Source: Ipomoea triloba
Taxonomy: Eukaryota > Streptophyta > Magnoliopsida > Solanales > Convolvulaceae
DNA: 64,000 nucleotides
Direction of reading: 5' to 3'
NCBI RefSeq assembly: GCF_003576645.1
Contig: NC_044916.1
Location: 18,921,892 to 18,985,891 of the forward strand
The first letter of the stretch is position 1; each line of letters begins with the position of its first letter. The position numbers and the translations under genes are program-made. The notes under the pieces are model-generated. The model did no database searches and was not told the origin of the DNA. It was given only the letters and a program-made list of their open reading frames with translations. Of the stretch, positions 1 to 10,639 are shown in pieces.

Positions 1-8
1 CTGATGTT

Positions 9-142
9 TTCGGCGTGTCGAGTTCCATTCTCGACACGTCGAAAACTTGCCGTAAGATGTTCTAAAAATTCTGATGATTCTCGACACGTCGAGAATGGGC
101 CGTAGATTTTTCATGAAAATCTGGCAGGCTCGACGCGTCGAG
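9..142 (+). promoter_or_regulatory. Palindrome cassette inside element A
   Basis: Four 14-bp palindrome-like sites start at 9, 30, 80 and 129, so the steps are 21, 50 and 49 bp. The fourth is a perfect CTCGACGCGTCGAG; the others have the core CACGT or its partner. The same sites with the same steps occur in the U3 of the LTRs at 4063-4167 and 5063-5147. I infer a duplicated enhancer or promoter module; binding by CGCG-box factors is possible but not shown. Confidence 0.6.
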
Positions 143-159
143 CCCCCGTAGTCAGACGT

Positions 160-840
160 TAACCGACGGTTTTTAAACCCAACTTTTTCCCCAAATTCTT
201 TATTTCTTCTTCTTCGAACAACAGTATTTCCACACGCGTTCTTCACCATTTCTTCATCATTTGGTCTCAAAATTCACTCATTTTCACTCCAAACTCTTCC
301 TAAAGCATCAAGGTATCATCCTTATTCATTTTCTCCATCAATTTCTTTAGTTTTGTTCTTAATTTCATAGTTTTTGGGCATGAAACCTAACCCACGAATT
401 TTGCCTAATTTTCGAATTTCTTGGATTAAATTGCTTTGGGTTAGTGTTTCTTTGATTGATTTTGCTTTATATGTTGCTCTTACATGTTCATAACACTCCA
501 TACTTGAATTTTGAATGAAAACTATAGTTTTACACTCTTTATTTGCTTATGTTTTCACATGTTAAATGCCCATAGTTTTCTTGCATTATTAGTGTTGTTT
601 TAGCTTGCTTTTGATATTGGTGTATTGTCTTGTTGGTGGTATCCATTGTTGAACACAAATGGGATGGATTGTCATGCTAATTAATTCAAATTCTCATGCT
701 TTAAATGGTGCACATGAAGTGTTCGACAAAATGCCTAAATGAGAATTTTTGAAGTCCTTGTATTGTTTGCTTGCTTTATGCTTTTAATTCTATAATTCTT
801 TGAACTTTTGCAAGTAATGTGTTTTGGTTTTGATTTGTAG
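160..840 (+). promoter_or_regulatory. Untranslated leader with a putative intron ahead of the 3' ORF
   Basis: After the palindrome cassette comes a pyrimidine-rich stretch that resembles a 5' leader. A good donor follows at about 310 (CAAG then GTATC). A T-rich stretch ends in TTTGTAG at 834-840, just before the ORF's ATG at 850. Element B keeps the same donor at 9438-9442 and the same acceptor context near 9970. The conserved pair suggests the downstream ORF is expressed from a spliced transcript. This is inference from motifs only. Confidence 0.45.
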
Positions 841-849
841 TTGCTAAAT

Positions 850-2055
850 ATGGCCCCGAAAACTAGAAATCCCAAGAGGAATAGGGGTGAATCATCCCAA
901 CAACCTCAAGAACAACCTCATGCGCCGCAATATGCAACTTTCAACACCCCTGGGGCTAGAGAAAGATACGAAGCATGTATTTCTAAGCGGCCAATCAAAC
1001 CAGAAAGGGGAATAGAAATAGTAGCACCCAACGCTTGGAATTGGGGGACTAGTTTCTTGGCTCAACCGGGTGATGCTTTTGACTCCATAGTTCGTGAATT
1101 CTATGCCAATGCCAAAGATGGGGTGGAGACACATCAATGCATTGTAAGGGGTGTCGCGGTCGATTTTTCTCCCGTAGCCATCAATGCCTACTATGGTACG
1201 ATCAACCATGGAGAATTTGACTACTACCATTGAGACTTGAGGCCGGGTAGAATAACTCAAGCAGATTTGGATAACATCGCACACTCTTTTCATCATGACG
1301 CTGAGTGGAATATTCGGAATGGAGTTGCGACCCACATGGATTATAGATTCTTTCTCGCACTGGATAGGGACATCATTGACTTCATTCGGGCAAAGCTCAT
1401 CCCCAATTCACATAGGGGAAATGTGAAAAGAGATCTGGTCTTCGTGACCTACTACATTAAAGAGCACAGAACCATTGATATAGGGAGGCTTATTTCTCGG
1501 AGCATTAGTGAAATTGCCCAAACCGAGGCAAAGACATGCTGCTATCTTGGCCACCCCTCCCTCATCACAGAGCTTTGCAAGCTTGCCGGAGTACCGATAA
1601 TAGAAAATCAAGAAGTTCGGCTACCACCTTAGCTTTATCTCTCCCAGCACCATATCCAGACCCGGTATGGCTAACGCCATGTTCCCGTTCCTGACCCCGA
1701 GGATGCAGAAAATGAGGACCAAGCTCATGACGAAGCAATGGAGGATCCTGCACCTGCCGCACACGCACCGAATCAATTCCCTCCCCAGTACAACATGGAG
1801 CAATTTTTTGCCAGACAGGAGGCGTTTATGACCCGGCAGGAGGAATTCATGACGAGACATGAGGGTTACATGACGAGGAATGATGACATCAATTGGTTTG
1901 TTGGTACGTCTGCGCACCAACATAATCTAGCAGCTCAAGGCTTTACCCCTCAGTACCCACCACCACCTCCATGGCTTCAGGATCCCCAATTCATCCCCCC
2001 ATACTACTCTGCTCAGTTCCCACCACCACCACCACCTGAAGGCGATCATCCATAG
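850..2055 (+). pseudogene. Env-position ORF with plant transposon-protein domain, broken by three stops
   Basis: One reading frame runs from the ATG at 850 to the TAG that ends at 2055, about 400 codons. It is cut by TGA at 1231, TAG at 1630 and TAA at 1672. The first two thirds resemble the 'putative plant transposon protein' domain (Transposase_32 type) found downstream of pol in Athila-like elements, with segments such as RYEACISKR, EFYANA and VRGVAVDFSP. The last third is rich in Gln and Pro, with Met-Thr-Arg repeats (EAFMTRQEEFMTRHEGYMTR) and proline runs. The molecular role of this family is not established; it sits where env-like genes lie in other retroelements. The TGA replaces what is probably a Trp codon. 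The protein is not expressible full length. Confidence 0.7.
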
Positions 2056-3734
2056 AAGGTCAAGGGATGCCTTTCAATCCCTTTCCCCCGGTTTATTTTA
2101 TTGCATTGGGACAATGCAATTCTTTAAGTGTGGGGGGAAGAGGTTGAATTGATTTTCCCTCTTTATATTTCCAGCTTTGTTTTTATTATTTAGTTTTATT
2201 TTGCTTTTTAAAACTTCTCCTGAATCGAATTTGAACTCTTACTCCTTTGTCTTACTTTTCGGGTTTCTTTGAAATGAAAAATTGTGCTTTTATGTTGACA
2301 TATATGCTCATGAGTTTGTTAGTTTCCCCACTTGAATTCTTGAAAATATGTCATGTTTTGCTTGGATGACTCATGTGCTTAAGGTTGGATTAATTACTTG
2401 TCATGGCATCTAGTTGCAATTATTCTCTCTTGCCGGTTTGTGGTTTGATTGGTTGAACTTGTTGCATTCCAATGTGTCATAGATGAAATCAAAGTGAAGC
2501 ATATGATTGAACTATTATCTTGCCAATGTCCTCGTTAACCACTTAATAATTGAAATAACTCTTAATCTAGTGGTTTGTGCTTCGCTAGTGAAAGTTTATG
2601 CGAAATTCCGACATTGCCTCATTAGTTGGCTTTATGGAACTTGCCTCAATACTCCTCCAAAATGTAGTCTAATTGCTTGCATGCTTAGAAATGATTTAGG
2701 CCATTTTTGTTCACCCTTAGCCTTTAAACCTACCCATATCATTATGTTTTTATCCCTTGTGTCCCCTTTGAGCCTTTTTCTTTGTTTAATAAGTGCTAAG
2801 CACTTAACCTCTCTTCGTGAATTTTTCTTGTTTAACCCTTATCATCAAACCCTTAGCCATTAGCCAAATATGTTCCCTTCCACCGTAGAGAGAATTTAGC
2901 ATTTATCTTTGATATTCTTAGAAGAGATCTTTATGGAGCTTATAGTTTGAAAGCAACATGTACTTTGAAATGTCTAAGTGTGGAGGTCTTGATCCTTTGT
3001 GTATAGTCATTCACTACTTGGATAGTTTGCTAGCATTCGAATAAAGTTTGCTTCTTTGAAAAAATTAAAAAAAAAATCAAAAAAATCAAAAATCAAAAAT
3101 TCCAAAGTTCCTTCTTTGAAAAGTTGTTGCGTATCTTGAGAAAATCAAAAAGAAAAGAAATGAAGAATAAGAGTTTGATTAGTTTGAAGTTTGTAAATAG
3201 TTATTTGGAAAGTTTGTATTCGACCCCCACTTTATTAGAATGTTGCCTTGATTCTCAAAGTTACATTTGGCTCCTTTGGTCATATTTTTCCCATCTCTTC
3301 TAGGATTTTATAAGGTAGATATTTGTGACATTCTCTCTCTTTTGTTAATTTTTCCATACCCCTTCTTTGTTAGCCTAAACCCTTAGCCCCGTTACAAGCT
3401 AATAAAAGACCTATTTGATCTTTGCATGCAACTTTAGATCTATACAAGGAGGAGTACAAAAGGCAAGCCTTTGGGATCTATTTCTAATGCCAAGTTTTGC
3501 ATAAACCTAACTGAGTATGTGTGCACACTAGATTTCTCACTATAAATAATTTTTGTGCTTGGATATTGGCTTGCGAATGGATCTTGTGTGCTAATATGAG
3601 ATGATTCTTGAAGCATGTTGTCGTGTGACAAGTTGGCTAGTGGATGTTTGGTTGTTGCAAGAGAGGTATGCGCGACTTGTGTGCTTGACTTGAATTTACC
3701 CATTTGTTTGCTTGAGGACAAGCAAAGACTCAAG
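2056..3734 (+). other. 3' untranslated internal region of element A
   Basis: No ORF is supported here. The sequence is AT-rich. PPT-like GTGTGGGGGG or GTGTGGAGG motifs after TTTAAG or TCTAAG occur at about 2110-2128 and 2972-2986, in addition to the true PPT. A poly-A-rich patch lies at 3061-3110. The region aligns by eye with 10067-10639 plus 14765-15930 of element B. Confidence 0.65.
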
Positions 3735-3747
3735 TATGGGGGGAATT
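3735..3747 (+). promoter_or_regulatory. Polypurine tract of element A
   Basis: TATGGGGGGAATT lies directly against the LTR start TGATATG at 3748. It is the expected plus-strand primer site for reverse transcription. Element B has TGGGGGAGTT in the same position (15931-15940). Confidence 0.75.
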
Positions 3748-4759
3748 TGATATGACCTCATTTGTGCATAATTATCTAAGTGTTTTAGATCATCTTTGAA
3801 GCTTAAATGTATTAAATTGTCGCCTCGAATTCATGTTTCCTTGCTTTTTAGTGTAGACATGATTTGTTATTGAATTTGGTGCTTTTAAGGCGTTTGTTGG
3901 TATTTTGAAGCAATTTTAGATCAAACGCAAAGCAAAGGGATGATGGAAGGCATGATTGGGGTCAAAACGAACGAAGAATGCTGATTTTAGAGCTACACGC
4001 ATCCGGAATCCCGCCCGTTGCGACAAAACTCTTCAATGCGCGAAGAATTGAGCCAACACAGGCTCGACGCGTCGAGCTCCAGGCTCGACGTGTCGAGAGT
4101 CTACCGTATGAAATTTCGGAAAATCACTCAGGCTCGACGCGTCGAGCCCCTGTCTCGACGCGTCGAGAATTCAGCGCAGTACAGTGGCGGAAAAGCCTAT
4201 TTTGCCCCTATTTTTGATCCCACTATAAAAGGCTCTTTTTCCCAAAACCCTAAGGGACCCCAGGCTGCGTTTTTGAGAGGCAAAAAAGAGTGAGAGCAAG
4301 GTGTTGTCTCTTCCGTGGAGCGAAGGAGGGATCCACCATTCTTGGAGAAGAAGATAGTCATCTCAAGGAGATATCAAGGCTTTGGGAGGAAGAAGGAAAG
4401 CTTGGAAAGCTACATTTGGGAGAATTTCTTTCCCTTTCCTTTACTTGCTAGTCTTTGTAAACTCCTCGTTAACATTGAGCTTTAATTTTCTATCATAGCC
4501 ATGATTGGCTAAAGTATTTTGGGATTTTTGGGTGAAAGGTGTTGATGAATCCTTTGCCTTTGTTCTTCATGTTTAATGTTATATTTACATTTGGGGTTTA
4601 TGACTTGTTATGCAATTTGTGTTTAATGTTGATGATGCTTGTGATTAAGGATCCAATTGCTTGTTTCATTTGCCACATTTGTATCTTGATGGAAGTTAGG
4701 ATATAATCTAGGGCACACACAATTGCACCTTGCTTGCACCTCTTGGGAAAGAGTGTTTA
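3748..4759 (+). mobile_element. 3' LTR of element A, first part (split by element B)
   Basis: It begins TGATATGACC after a polypurine tract. It shares its layout with the LTR of element B: a leading segment with AGATCAAA and GCAAAG, then palindromes, a TATA box and an A-rich leader. It stops at 4759, where element B is inserted. The remainder lies at 17257-17615, so the whole LTR is about 1.37 kb, close to the 1364 bp of the B LTR. Position 4755-4759 is GTTTA, the target duplication made by B. Confidence 0.85.
4063..4230 (+). promoter_or_regulatory. U3 promoter of LTR A: four palindromes and TATA box
   Basis: CTCGACGCGTCGAG-type sites start at 4063, 4084, 4133 and 4154 (steps 21, 49, 21 bp). 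The second has GACGTGTC in the middle. TATAAAA follows at 4224-4230, about 57 bp after the last palindrome. Three sites carry the ACGCGT (CGCG-box) core. The function as an LTR promoter is inferred from position. Confidence 0.65.
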
Positions 4760-6123
4760 TGATATAATTTCAATTGTGCATATTTTTCTAATGATTTTTG
4801 AATCAACTTGTGAGCTTAGATGGATTAAATTGCTAGCTTCTATGCATTTTCCTTGCTTTCTCAATTAGATATGGTTTCATCCTTGATTTGAGTGTTTTAT
4901 GGTGTTTGTTAGTGTTTTGAAACCATTTTAGATCAAATGCAAAGCAAGGGAACATTTAAGGGCATGTTTGGGAGTCAAAATGGATGAAGAATGCTTACAT
5001 TGAGGCCGCAACGCGTCCAGGATCAAATTAGACATGTCCAGAATTTTGAGCCAAGGTCAGGGCTCGACGCGTCGAGAATGTGCTGTAGCAATTTCTGAAA
5101 AAATAACCGAGGCTCGACGCGTCGAGCCCCATTCTCGACGCGTCGAGAATCCTGTGACAACACAAAAATCTGCTACACGGAATTGCCTATTTTGCCCCTA
5201 TTTTTGGCTCCCACTATATAAAGCTCATTTTCCCAAAACCCTAGAGCTAACCTGTATTTTTGGAGGCAAGAGGAGTGAGAGTAAAGGGTGTCTTCCTCCC
5301 CAAGGAGGCAAGGAGGGATCCACCACTTTTGGAAAAGATATTCACCATCAAGGAGCTACAAGAGCTTTGGAGGAACAAGGAGAGGCTAGGAAGACTACAT
5401 TCGGGAGAATCTCTTCCCCTTTTCCTTTACTTTGATAGCTTTTGTAAACTCTTTAATATTTTTGCTTTAAATTCTATACTAGCCATGAGTGGCTAAATCT
5501 TATTATGGATTTTTGGGTGATAGGTGTTTATGAATCCTATTTGCCTTGTTCTTCATGATTAATGATATGTTTATATTTGGGTTTTATACTTATGATGCAA
5601 TTGTGATTTCTATTGTGATGCTTGTGATTAAAGGCCTAAATTACTTGTATCTTGCTATAGTTTTGTCTTGATGGGAGTTAGGGCATAGACTAGAGCACTC
5701 ACTTTTGCACTTGACTTTTGCACCTTGGGATAGGGCAAACTTGTTAAGGGATTTTATCTAGGTTGCTTGTTCTTGATCAGTTCTTTATTGTGGGTTTGAA
5801 TTATGGGAGTAATTCCTTCCCCTTTGTGAATGCAATCATCCTCTTTTGTTAGAACCCGAATTACATATCTCACCTTAGTATGGCATTAGGAGATTAAACA
5901 CTTAAACCCGGAAATCCCATCTCTTCCTCTATTTGTTTCCATCATTTAAGCTTTCTTATTTCTTGTTTATTACAATATATCCTATCGTTCGAACACCAAT
6001 TTCGTTAGGATTAGCTTCACAAGAATATGTTAGTAACTAGTGTTCGGTACGCCCCGCTTCCCAGTGGATCGATACCCCGGAATACTCCGGGTATTTGAAT
6101 TGTTATAAAATATGCTGCAATCA
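4760..6123 (+). repeat. 5' LTR of element B
   Basis: It begins TGATATAATT and ends GCTGCAATCA, and is 1364 bp long. It is followed after three bases by the primer binding site. The end carries GATCGATACCCCGG and CTCCGGGTATTT, typical of Athila-like LTR ends. The 3' copy at 15941-17251 is about 53 bp shorter because of a deletion close to its start. Confidence 0.88.
5063..5222 (+). promoter_or_regulatory. U3 promoter of 5' LTR B: three palindromes and TATA box
   Basis: Perfect CTCGACGCGTCGAG sites start at 5063, 5113 and 5134 (steps 50 and 21 bp). A TATATAAA box is at 5215-5222. In the 3' LTR the same sites are at 16192, 16242 and 16263, with TATATAAA at 16343-16350; two of those three palindromes carry point changes while the spacing is unchanged. 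Confidence 0.65.
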
Positions 6124-6126
6124 AAT

Positions 6127-6144
6127 TGGCGCCGTTGCCGGGGA
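6127..6144 (+). promoter_or_regulatory. Primer binding site of element B (tRNA-Asp type)
   Basis: TGGCGCCGTTGCCGGGGA lies three bases after the 5' LTR. This is the usual PBS of plant Athila/Tat-like elements, complementary to the 3' end of a tRNA-Asp. It fixes the element's orientation and LTR boundary. Confidence 0.9.
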
Positions 6145-6277
6145 AGTGGCGTTTTAGTATTGAGATTAGTGAAGTTTTATTCTGGGAGTCTAATCCTTTT
6201 TTTTTCTTTTATTTCTACTTACCCGTAACAAATTTTTCTTTGTTTAGTTGTGATCTCGTGTTCTAGGTACTTGTTGC

Positions 6278-8872
6278 ATGCAAACACAGTCATCGGGGAA
6301 AAAAGGATTGCTACCTTTGGACCTTGAGATTGAAAAGAGAGCAAAGTACTTTAGAAAGCAAAGAAAGATGGCACAAGCTCAAGGAAATATCAATGTAAAT
6401 CTTAATGGAGGTGGAAATGGAAATGGCAATGGAAATGGAAAAGGTGATGGGAATGGAGTTAATCAACCCCCACCGGTTAGGAGAGCTATGTCCGATTATA
6501 TTGCACCCGATTTGGAAGAACGTGATAGTATCAACATTCCGGGTGTTGAGGCCAACAATTTCGAAATCAATCCGGCGATAATACAAATGGTTGCATCGGA
6601 TCAATTCGGAGGATCACCCATGGAAGATCCAAATGCTCATATTACAAAATTCCTCCGAATTTGTAGTACTTTTAAGATGAACGGAGTTCCTGCTGAAGCA
6701 ATCAAACTCCGACTCTTTCCATTTTCAGTGAGGGATAAAGCTCACGGTTGGCTCATCTCCTTTCCGGCTAATTATTTTGATAGTTGGGACCAGCTTCACC
6801 GGGAATTCTTGAAGAAGTTCTACCCAATCTCAAAGACTCAAAGGATGAGAAGAGCAATCCAAAACTTCAAGCAATTGCCGAATGAGTCCTTAGCCGAGTC
6901 ATGGGAAAGATTTAAAGATTTAAGAAGACAATGTCCACACCATGGTATACAAAGTTGGGATCTAATGATGGCCTTCTATGAGGGATTATTTGAAACTTCA
7001 AGGACTTTGGTGGATGCATCTTCGGGAGGTTCATTCAAGGTCTTGGAACCTATTCAAGCCGAAGAATTGTTAGAAAAAATTGCAATGAACGGTTCTACTT
7101 GGTACTCCAATAGATCTTCACAAAGATTGGGAGGAGGTATTCGTGAAGTGGAGCAAATATCCGCTTTATCGGCTAAAGTGGATAATGTTGCAACAATGGT
7201 GCAAAAGCTAGCTCAAATCACTCTTCAAAAGTGAAATGTGAGCTATGTTTCTACTCCTTCTCCCTCAAGACAAGTGATGATTTGTGATCTTTGCGGTGGA
7301 GGGCACAATTTGGGTGAATGCCTTAATGAAGACACCAATTCTCAATCTTCCGTGGAACATATTGACTTGGTGGGATATAATAGGCCACAACAATCTTTTC
7401 AACCTCAAGGAGCCTATAATCCTAATACCTCAAGGAATCATCCCGGTTTTTCTTGGAGCAACCCAATGGGGGTGGCAAATCCCCAACATTTTGGTAATAG
7501 AGGATCTCCACCGGGGTTTCAAGGGCAATCAAATTATAGAGGAGCCCCACCACAACAATTTAGGCCAACTCAAGGATTTCAACCCCAAGTTCCGACTATT
7601 CAACCAAGTCCACCACTACCTACTTTGGAAGCTCCACCTCCACCAAATTGGGAAGCTATGATGCAAATGATGCTTAAATCTCAATTGCAAAGTGAGGAGA
7701 GATACAAACAAATGTCCGAAAAGCTAGATCAATTGAGTGCTCACAACAAGATGCTAGAAAGACAAATTGCAAATCAAGCTTCTACTTCTACCACCAAAGT
7801 AATGGGGAAGTTGCCCGCTTGTCCCGAGAATCTAAGAGAGCATGTCAATGCCAATGTAACAAGAAGTGGCAAGAAACTTGAAGAACCAACTCTTCCGATT
7901 GACAAACCAAGGCCAAGCAAAATCGTTGATGTTGAAATTGAAGAGAGACTTGAGGAAGAAGAGGCTAACCATCCTGTTTTGAATGCGAGCCCTCAAAGTC
8001 ACGAAAAATATGAAAAAGAGAAGCCCGAGAGAAAGTATGTGCCACCACTTCCATTCCCTCAAAAATTTCAAAAGCAAGCCAAAGATAGTAGATGGAAAAA
8101 ATTCTTGGATATTGTTGAAAATTTGAAAGTCTCTATCCCGTTGCTCGATTTGCTCACCCAAACACCTTCTTATGAGAAGTTTTTAAGGGAGATTATATCT
8201 AAAAAGAGAAAGTTTGGTGATCAAGAAATGATTGCAATGACACAAGAGTACCGGGCCTTAACATGTGAAGAGGGAAGGTTTCCAACAAAGCATAGAGATC
8301 CGGGAAGATTTACAATTCCATGTGTTATTGGTGGCTCCACAATCAATAGATCACTTTGTGATTTAGGAGCAAGTGTTAATGTCATGCCTTTATCTCTTTG
8401 CAAGAAGCTCAATTTGGGAGAGCCACAACCGGTCGAATGCACACTTCAATTTGCCGACCAGTCAACCAAAAATCCTATTGGAATTCTTGAGGATGTTCCC
8501 GTTCGTGTTGACAAGTATTTTGTGCCTTGTGACTTCGTGGTAATGGATATTCGAGAAGATCCCTACACTCCAATCATTTTAGGGAGACCTTTCTTGGCCA
8601 CAACGGGAGCAATAATTGATGCACGGAAAGGATCAATGATCTTTGATTTTGGAGAAGAGAAAGTGTCGTTCAATGTTCTTGAAGATCCTAATTCTCGTGT
8701 TATTGAAAGGTGTTATAGGGCCGATGTTATGGGTGGCAAGACTCGTGATGGAGATGCTAATTTTACACATGTGGAGAAAGTCGACAAAGGATGTCTTTTG
8801 GGATGCAAAGCTTGTGTTGGGAACTTCAATGAGGCTAGTGATGGTGGTAGCCTCAAGGATCAACCCGGATGA
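6278..8872 (+). pseudogene. Gag-protease polyprotein of element B, one internal stop
   Basis: Two ORFs in the same frame (6278-7234 and 7238-8872) are separated by one TGA at 7232-7234. Together they encode about 864 residues. The N-terminal part has an Asn-Gly repeat, then the retrotransposon capsid domain (region with PMEDPNAHITKFLRI, GWLISFP, WERFKDLRRQCP). A zinc knuckle of the form CX2CX3HX4C is at nucleotides 7284-7321. A Pro/Gln-rich linker and a charged segment follow. The aspartic protease comes last, with DLGAS at 8360-8374 and the flap-side ILGRPFL. Protease is normally followed by reverse transcriptase, but here the frame ends at 8872 and the post-pol region follows at once. The start is the ATG in GCATGCAAACACAG, about 130 bp after the PBS. 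Gag coats the RNA in virus-like particles; the protease cuts the polyprotein. Confidence 0.85.
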
Positions 8873-8940
8873 ATTATGAAAAAGGGGTCGAGCTTATGAC
8901 CTTAAACAAGCGCTTCTTGGGAGGTAACCCAAGCCTTTTA
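8873..8940 (+). other. Conserved post-pol motif of Athila-type elements
   Basis: The segment contains GTCGAGCTTATGACC and AAACAAGCGCTTCTTGGGAG, followed by GTAACCCAAG. I know this motif from plant Athila-like elements, where it lies after the integrase end. Its position right behind the protease shows where pol was removed. Confidence 0.5.
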
Positions 8941-9188
8941 ATTTCTTGCATTTTAATTTTTGCTAGTTTAATTTGCATGATGGATTGTGAATAATGAATT
9001 TGGGTGTTACTTGCTTTATTTTGAAATTGCATGATCCTAAATGAATTTTTGAAAATCTTTGAGCCTTTAGTTCTTGGTGTTTATATGGTTTTGGAGTTGA
9101 ATCTTTGCTTGTTGAGTGTTGTTTCGGTGTTGGATGTTAGCTTGGTATGTTACAGTTGAAATCTGTGGATTTTTGCACTCTGAACAGT

Positions 9189-9273
9189 TTCGATGCGTCG
9201 AGAACCATTCTCGACGCGTCGAAGATCTGCCGAATGAATTTTACGAAATACCTGTAGGGCTCGACGCGTCGAG
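9189..9273 (+). promoter_or_regulatory. Palindrome cassette inside element B
   Basis: Sites start at 9189, 9210 and 9260 (steps 21 and 50 bp), with sequences TTCGATGCGTCGAG, CTCGACGCGTCGAA and CTCGACGCGTCGAG. The spacer words (CTGCCG, AATTTTACGAAAT) resemble those in the LTR cassettes. The equivalent in element A is at 9-142. Confidence 0.6.
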
Positions 9274-9289
9274 ACCCCGTGGTCAACTC

Positions 9290-10066
9290 TTGACCGAGTG
9301 TTTTAGACCCTTTTCCCCCATAAATTTTTCATTTGGTTTTCTTCGAACAGCAGCTCCTACACGCGTTTTCTTTGCATTATCTTCATCTTTTGCTCTCAAA
9401 ACACACTCACATTCACTCCAACTCTATTCCTAAGGCTTCAAGGTAGCATGCTCACCCTTTTTCTCCATCAGTTTCTCTTATTTTTGTTCAAAATTTTCAT
9501 AGTTTTTGGGCATGAAACCTAACCCAAGAATTTTGGCTAATTTTCGAATTTCTTGGATTAAAATGCTTTGGGTTAGTGTTTCTTTGTTTGATTTTGTTCT
9601 AAGTGTTGCTCTTACATGTTCATATTACATTACACTTGAATTTCAAATGATGAAAATAGATTCACTCTCTTTACTTGCTTATGAATTTCCATGCTCAATA
9701 CTATAGTTTTGTTTCATGATTAGTGTAGGTTTATGTTGCAAAATGCTCATGATTGATTGTTTTTGGGGTGTTGATATTTGTTGTGTTGTAATGGGTTGAA
9801 TGGGGACACCAATTGCACTAAACTTCTTTGTTCACATTCTTGCACACAAGGTGTTTGATGAAATGCTCCAATAAAGTTCTTGAAATTTCTTGCATCGTTT
9901 GCTTGCATATCGTTCTATGTTTCACATTAATCAATGCTTGCAAGTATATATTGTCCTCACTTTATGATATTGTAGATAAGAAATGTTTCCAAGAGCTACG
10001 CTCCCAAACAAAAGCCAAAGAGGAGAGTCATAACAACAAACTCAAGAGCCTCCTCCTCTTATTTTC
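9290..10066 (+). other. Leader with putative intron; 3' ORF deleted in element B
   Basis: The stretch matches 160-840 of element A: pyrimidine-rich leader, donor CAAGGTAGC at 9438, acceptor-like TTGTAG near 9975. Only a short piece of coding sequence follows before the join to the ORF's last proline codons at about 10067 (compare 2027). Roughly 1.1 kb of the ORF seen in A is missing, so no protein is encoded. Confidence 0.6.
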
Positions 10067-10639
10067 CACCACCACCTGAAGGCGATCATCATTACCAGGT
10101 CAAAGGATGCCCTTCAATCCCTTTCCCCCGATTTATTTTGTTGCATTGGGACAATGCAACTCTTTAAGTGTGGGGGGAAGTGTGATTGAATTGATTTTCC
10201 CTTTTATATTTTTATATTTTTAGTTTTGCTTTTAATATTTAGTTTTAACCGCTTTTGGATCTTCTCTTGAGCTAATTTTGAACTCTTACTCCTTGTTCTC
10301 TTGCTGTTTAGGGTTTTTATGAAAAAAAATTTGAGCTTTAAATGTTGAAAAATATGCTCTTTAGCTTGTTGGTTCCCCACGTGAATTTTTGAAAATATGT
10401 CATGTTTTGCTTGGATGACTCATGTGCTTAATGTTGGATAATAAATTACTTGTCATGGCACCTAGTTGCAATTATTCTCTCTTGCCGGTTTGTGGATTGA
10501 TTGATTGAACTTGTTGCATTCCAATGTGCCATTGATGAAATCAAAGTGAAGCATATGATTGAACTATTCTCTTGCCAATGCCCTTGTTAACCGCTTAATA
10601 AATGAAATAATTACTAATCTAGTAGTTGTGCTTCGCTAG
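10067..10639 (+). other. 3' untranslated region of element B, left of the solo LTR
   Basis: It aligns by eye with 2027-2590 of element A, including a GTGTGGGGGG tract at about 10170-10180. It continues at 14765 after the solo LTR insertion. No ORF is supported. Confidence 0.65.

Larger units (their letters stand above)
1..3747 (+). mobile_element. Element A: 3' internal part of an Athila/Tat-type Ty3 LTR retrotransposon
   Basis: The stretch holds, in order, a palindrome cassette, an intron-like leader, a broken env-position ORF, a long untranslated region with several GTGTGGGGG tracts, and a polypurine tract directly before an LTR starting TGATATGACC. Plant Athila/Tat elements have this order downstream of pol. 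Gag and pol would lie left of the window. The arrangement matches the 3' half of element B (9180-15940) piece by piece, so the two belong to related families. Confidence is high for an LTR element and moderate for the Athila/Tat assignment. Confidence 0.82.

Noticed and set aside
892..1335. 147-codon minus-strand frame
   Set aside because: It is the shadow of the plus-strand env-position ORF, which shows family similarity; the minus frame does not.
2507..2863. 118-codon frame in the 3' region of element A
   Set aside because: The homologous stretch in element B (from 14752) differs by frame and stops, so it is not conserved as coding.
4018..5496. Several 78-133-codon frames inside the LTRs
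   Set aside because: They cover U3 palindromes and the untranslated leader, recur only through LTR duplication, and show no protein family signal.
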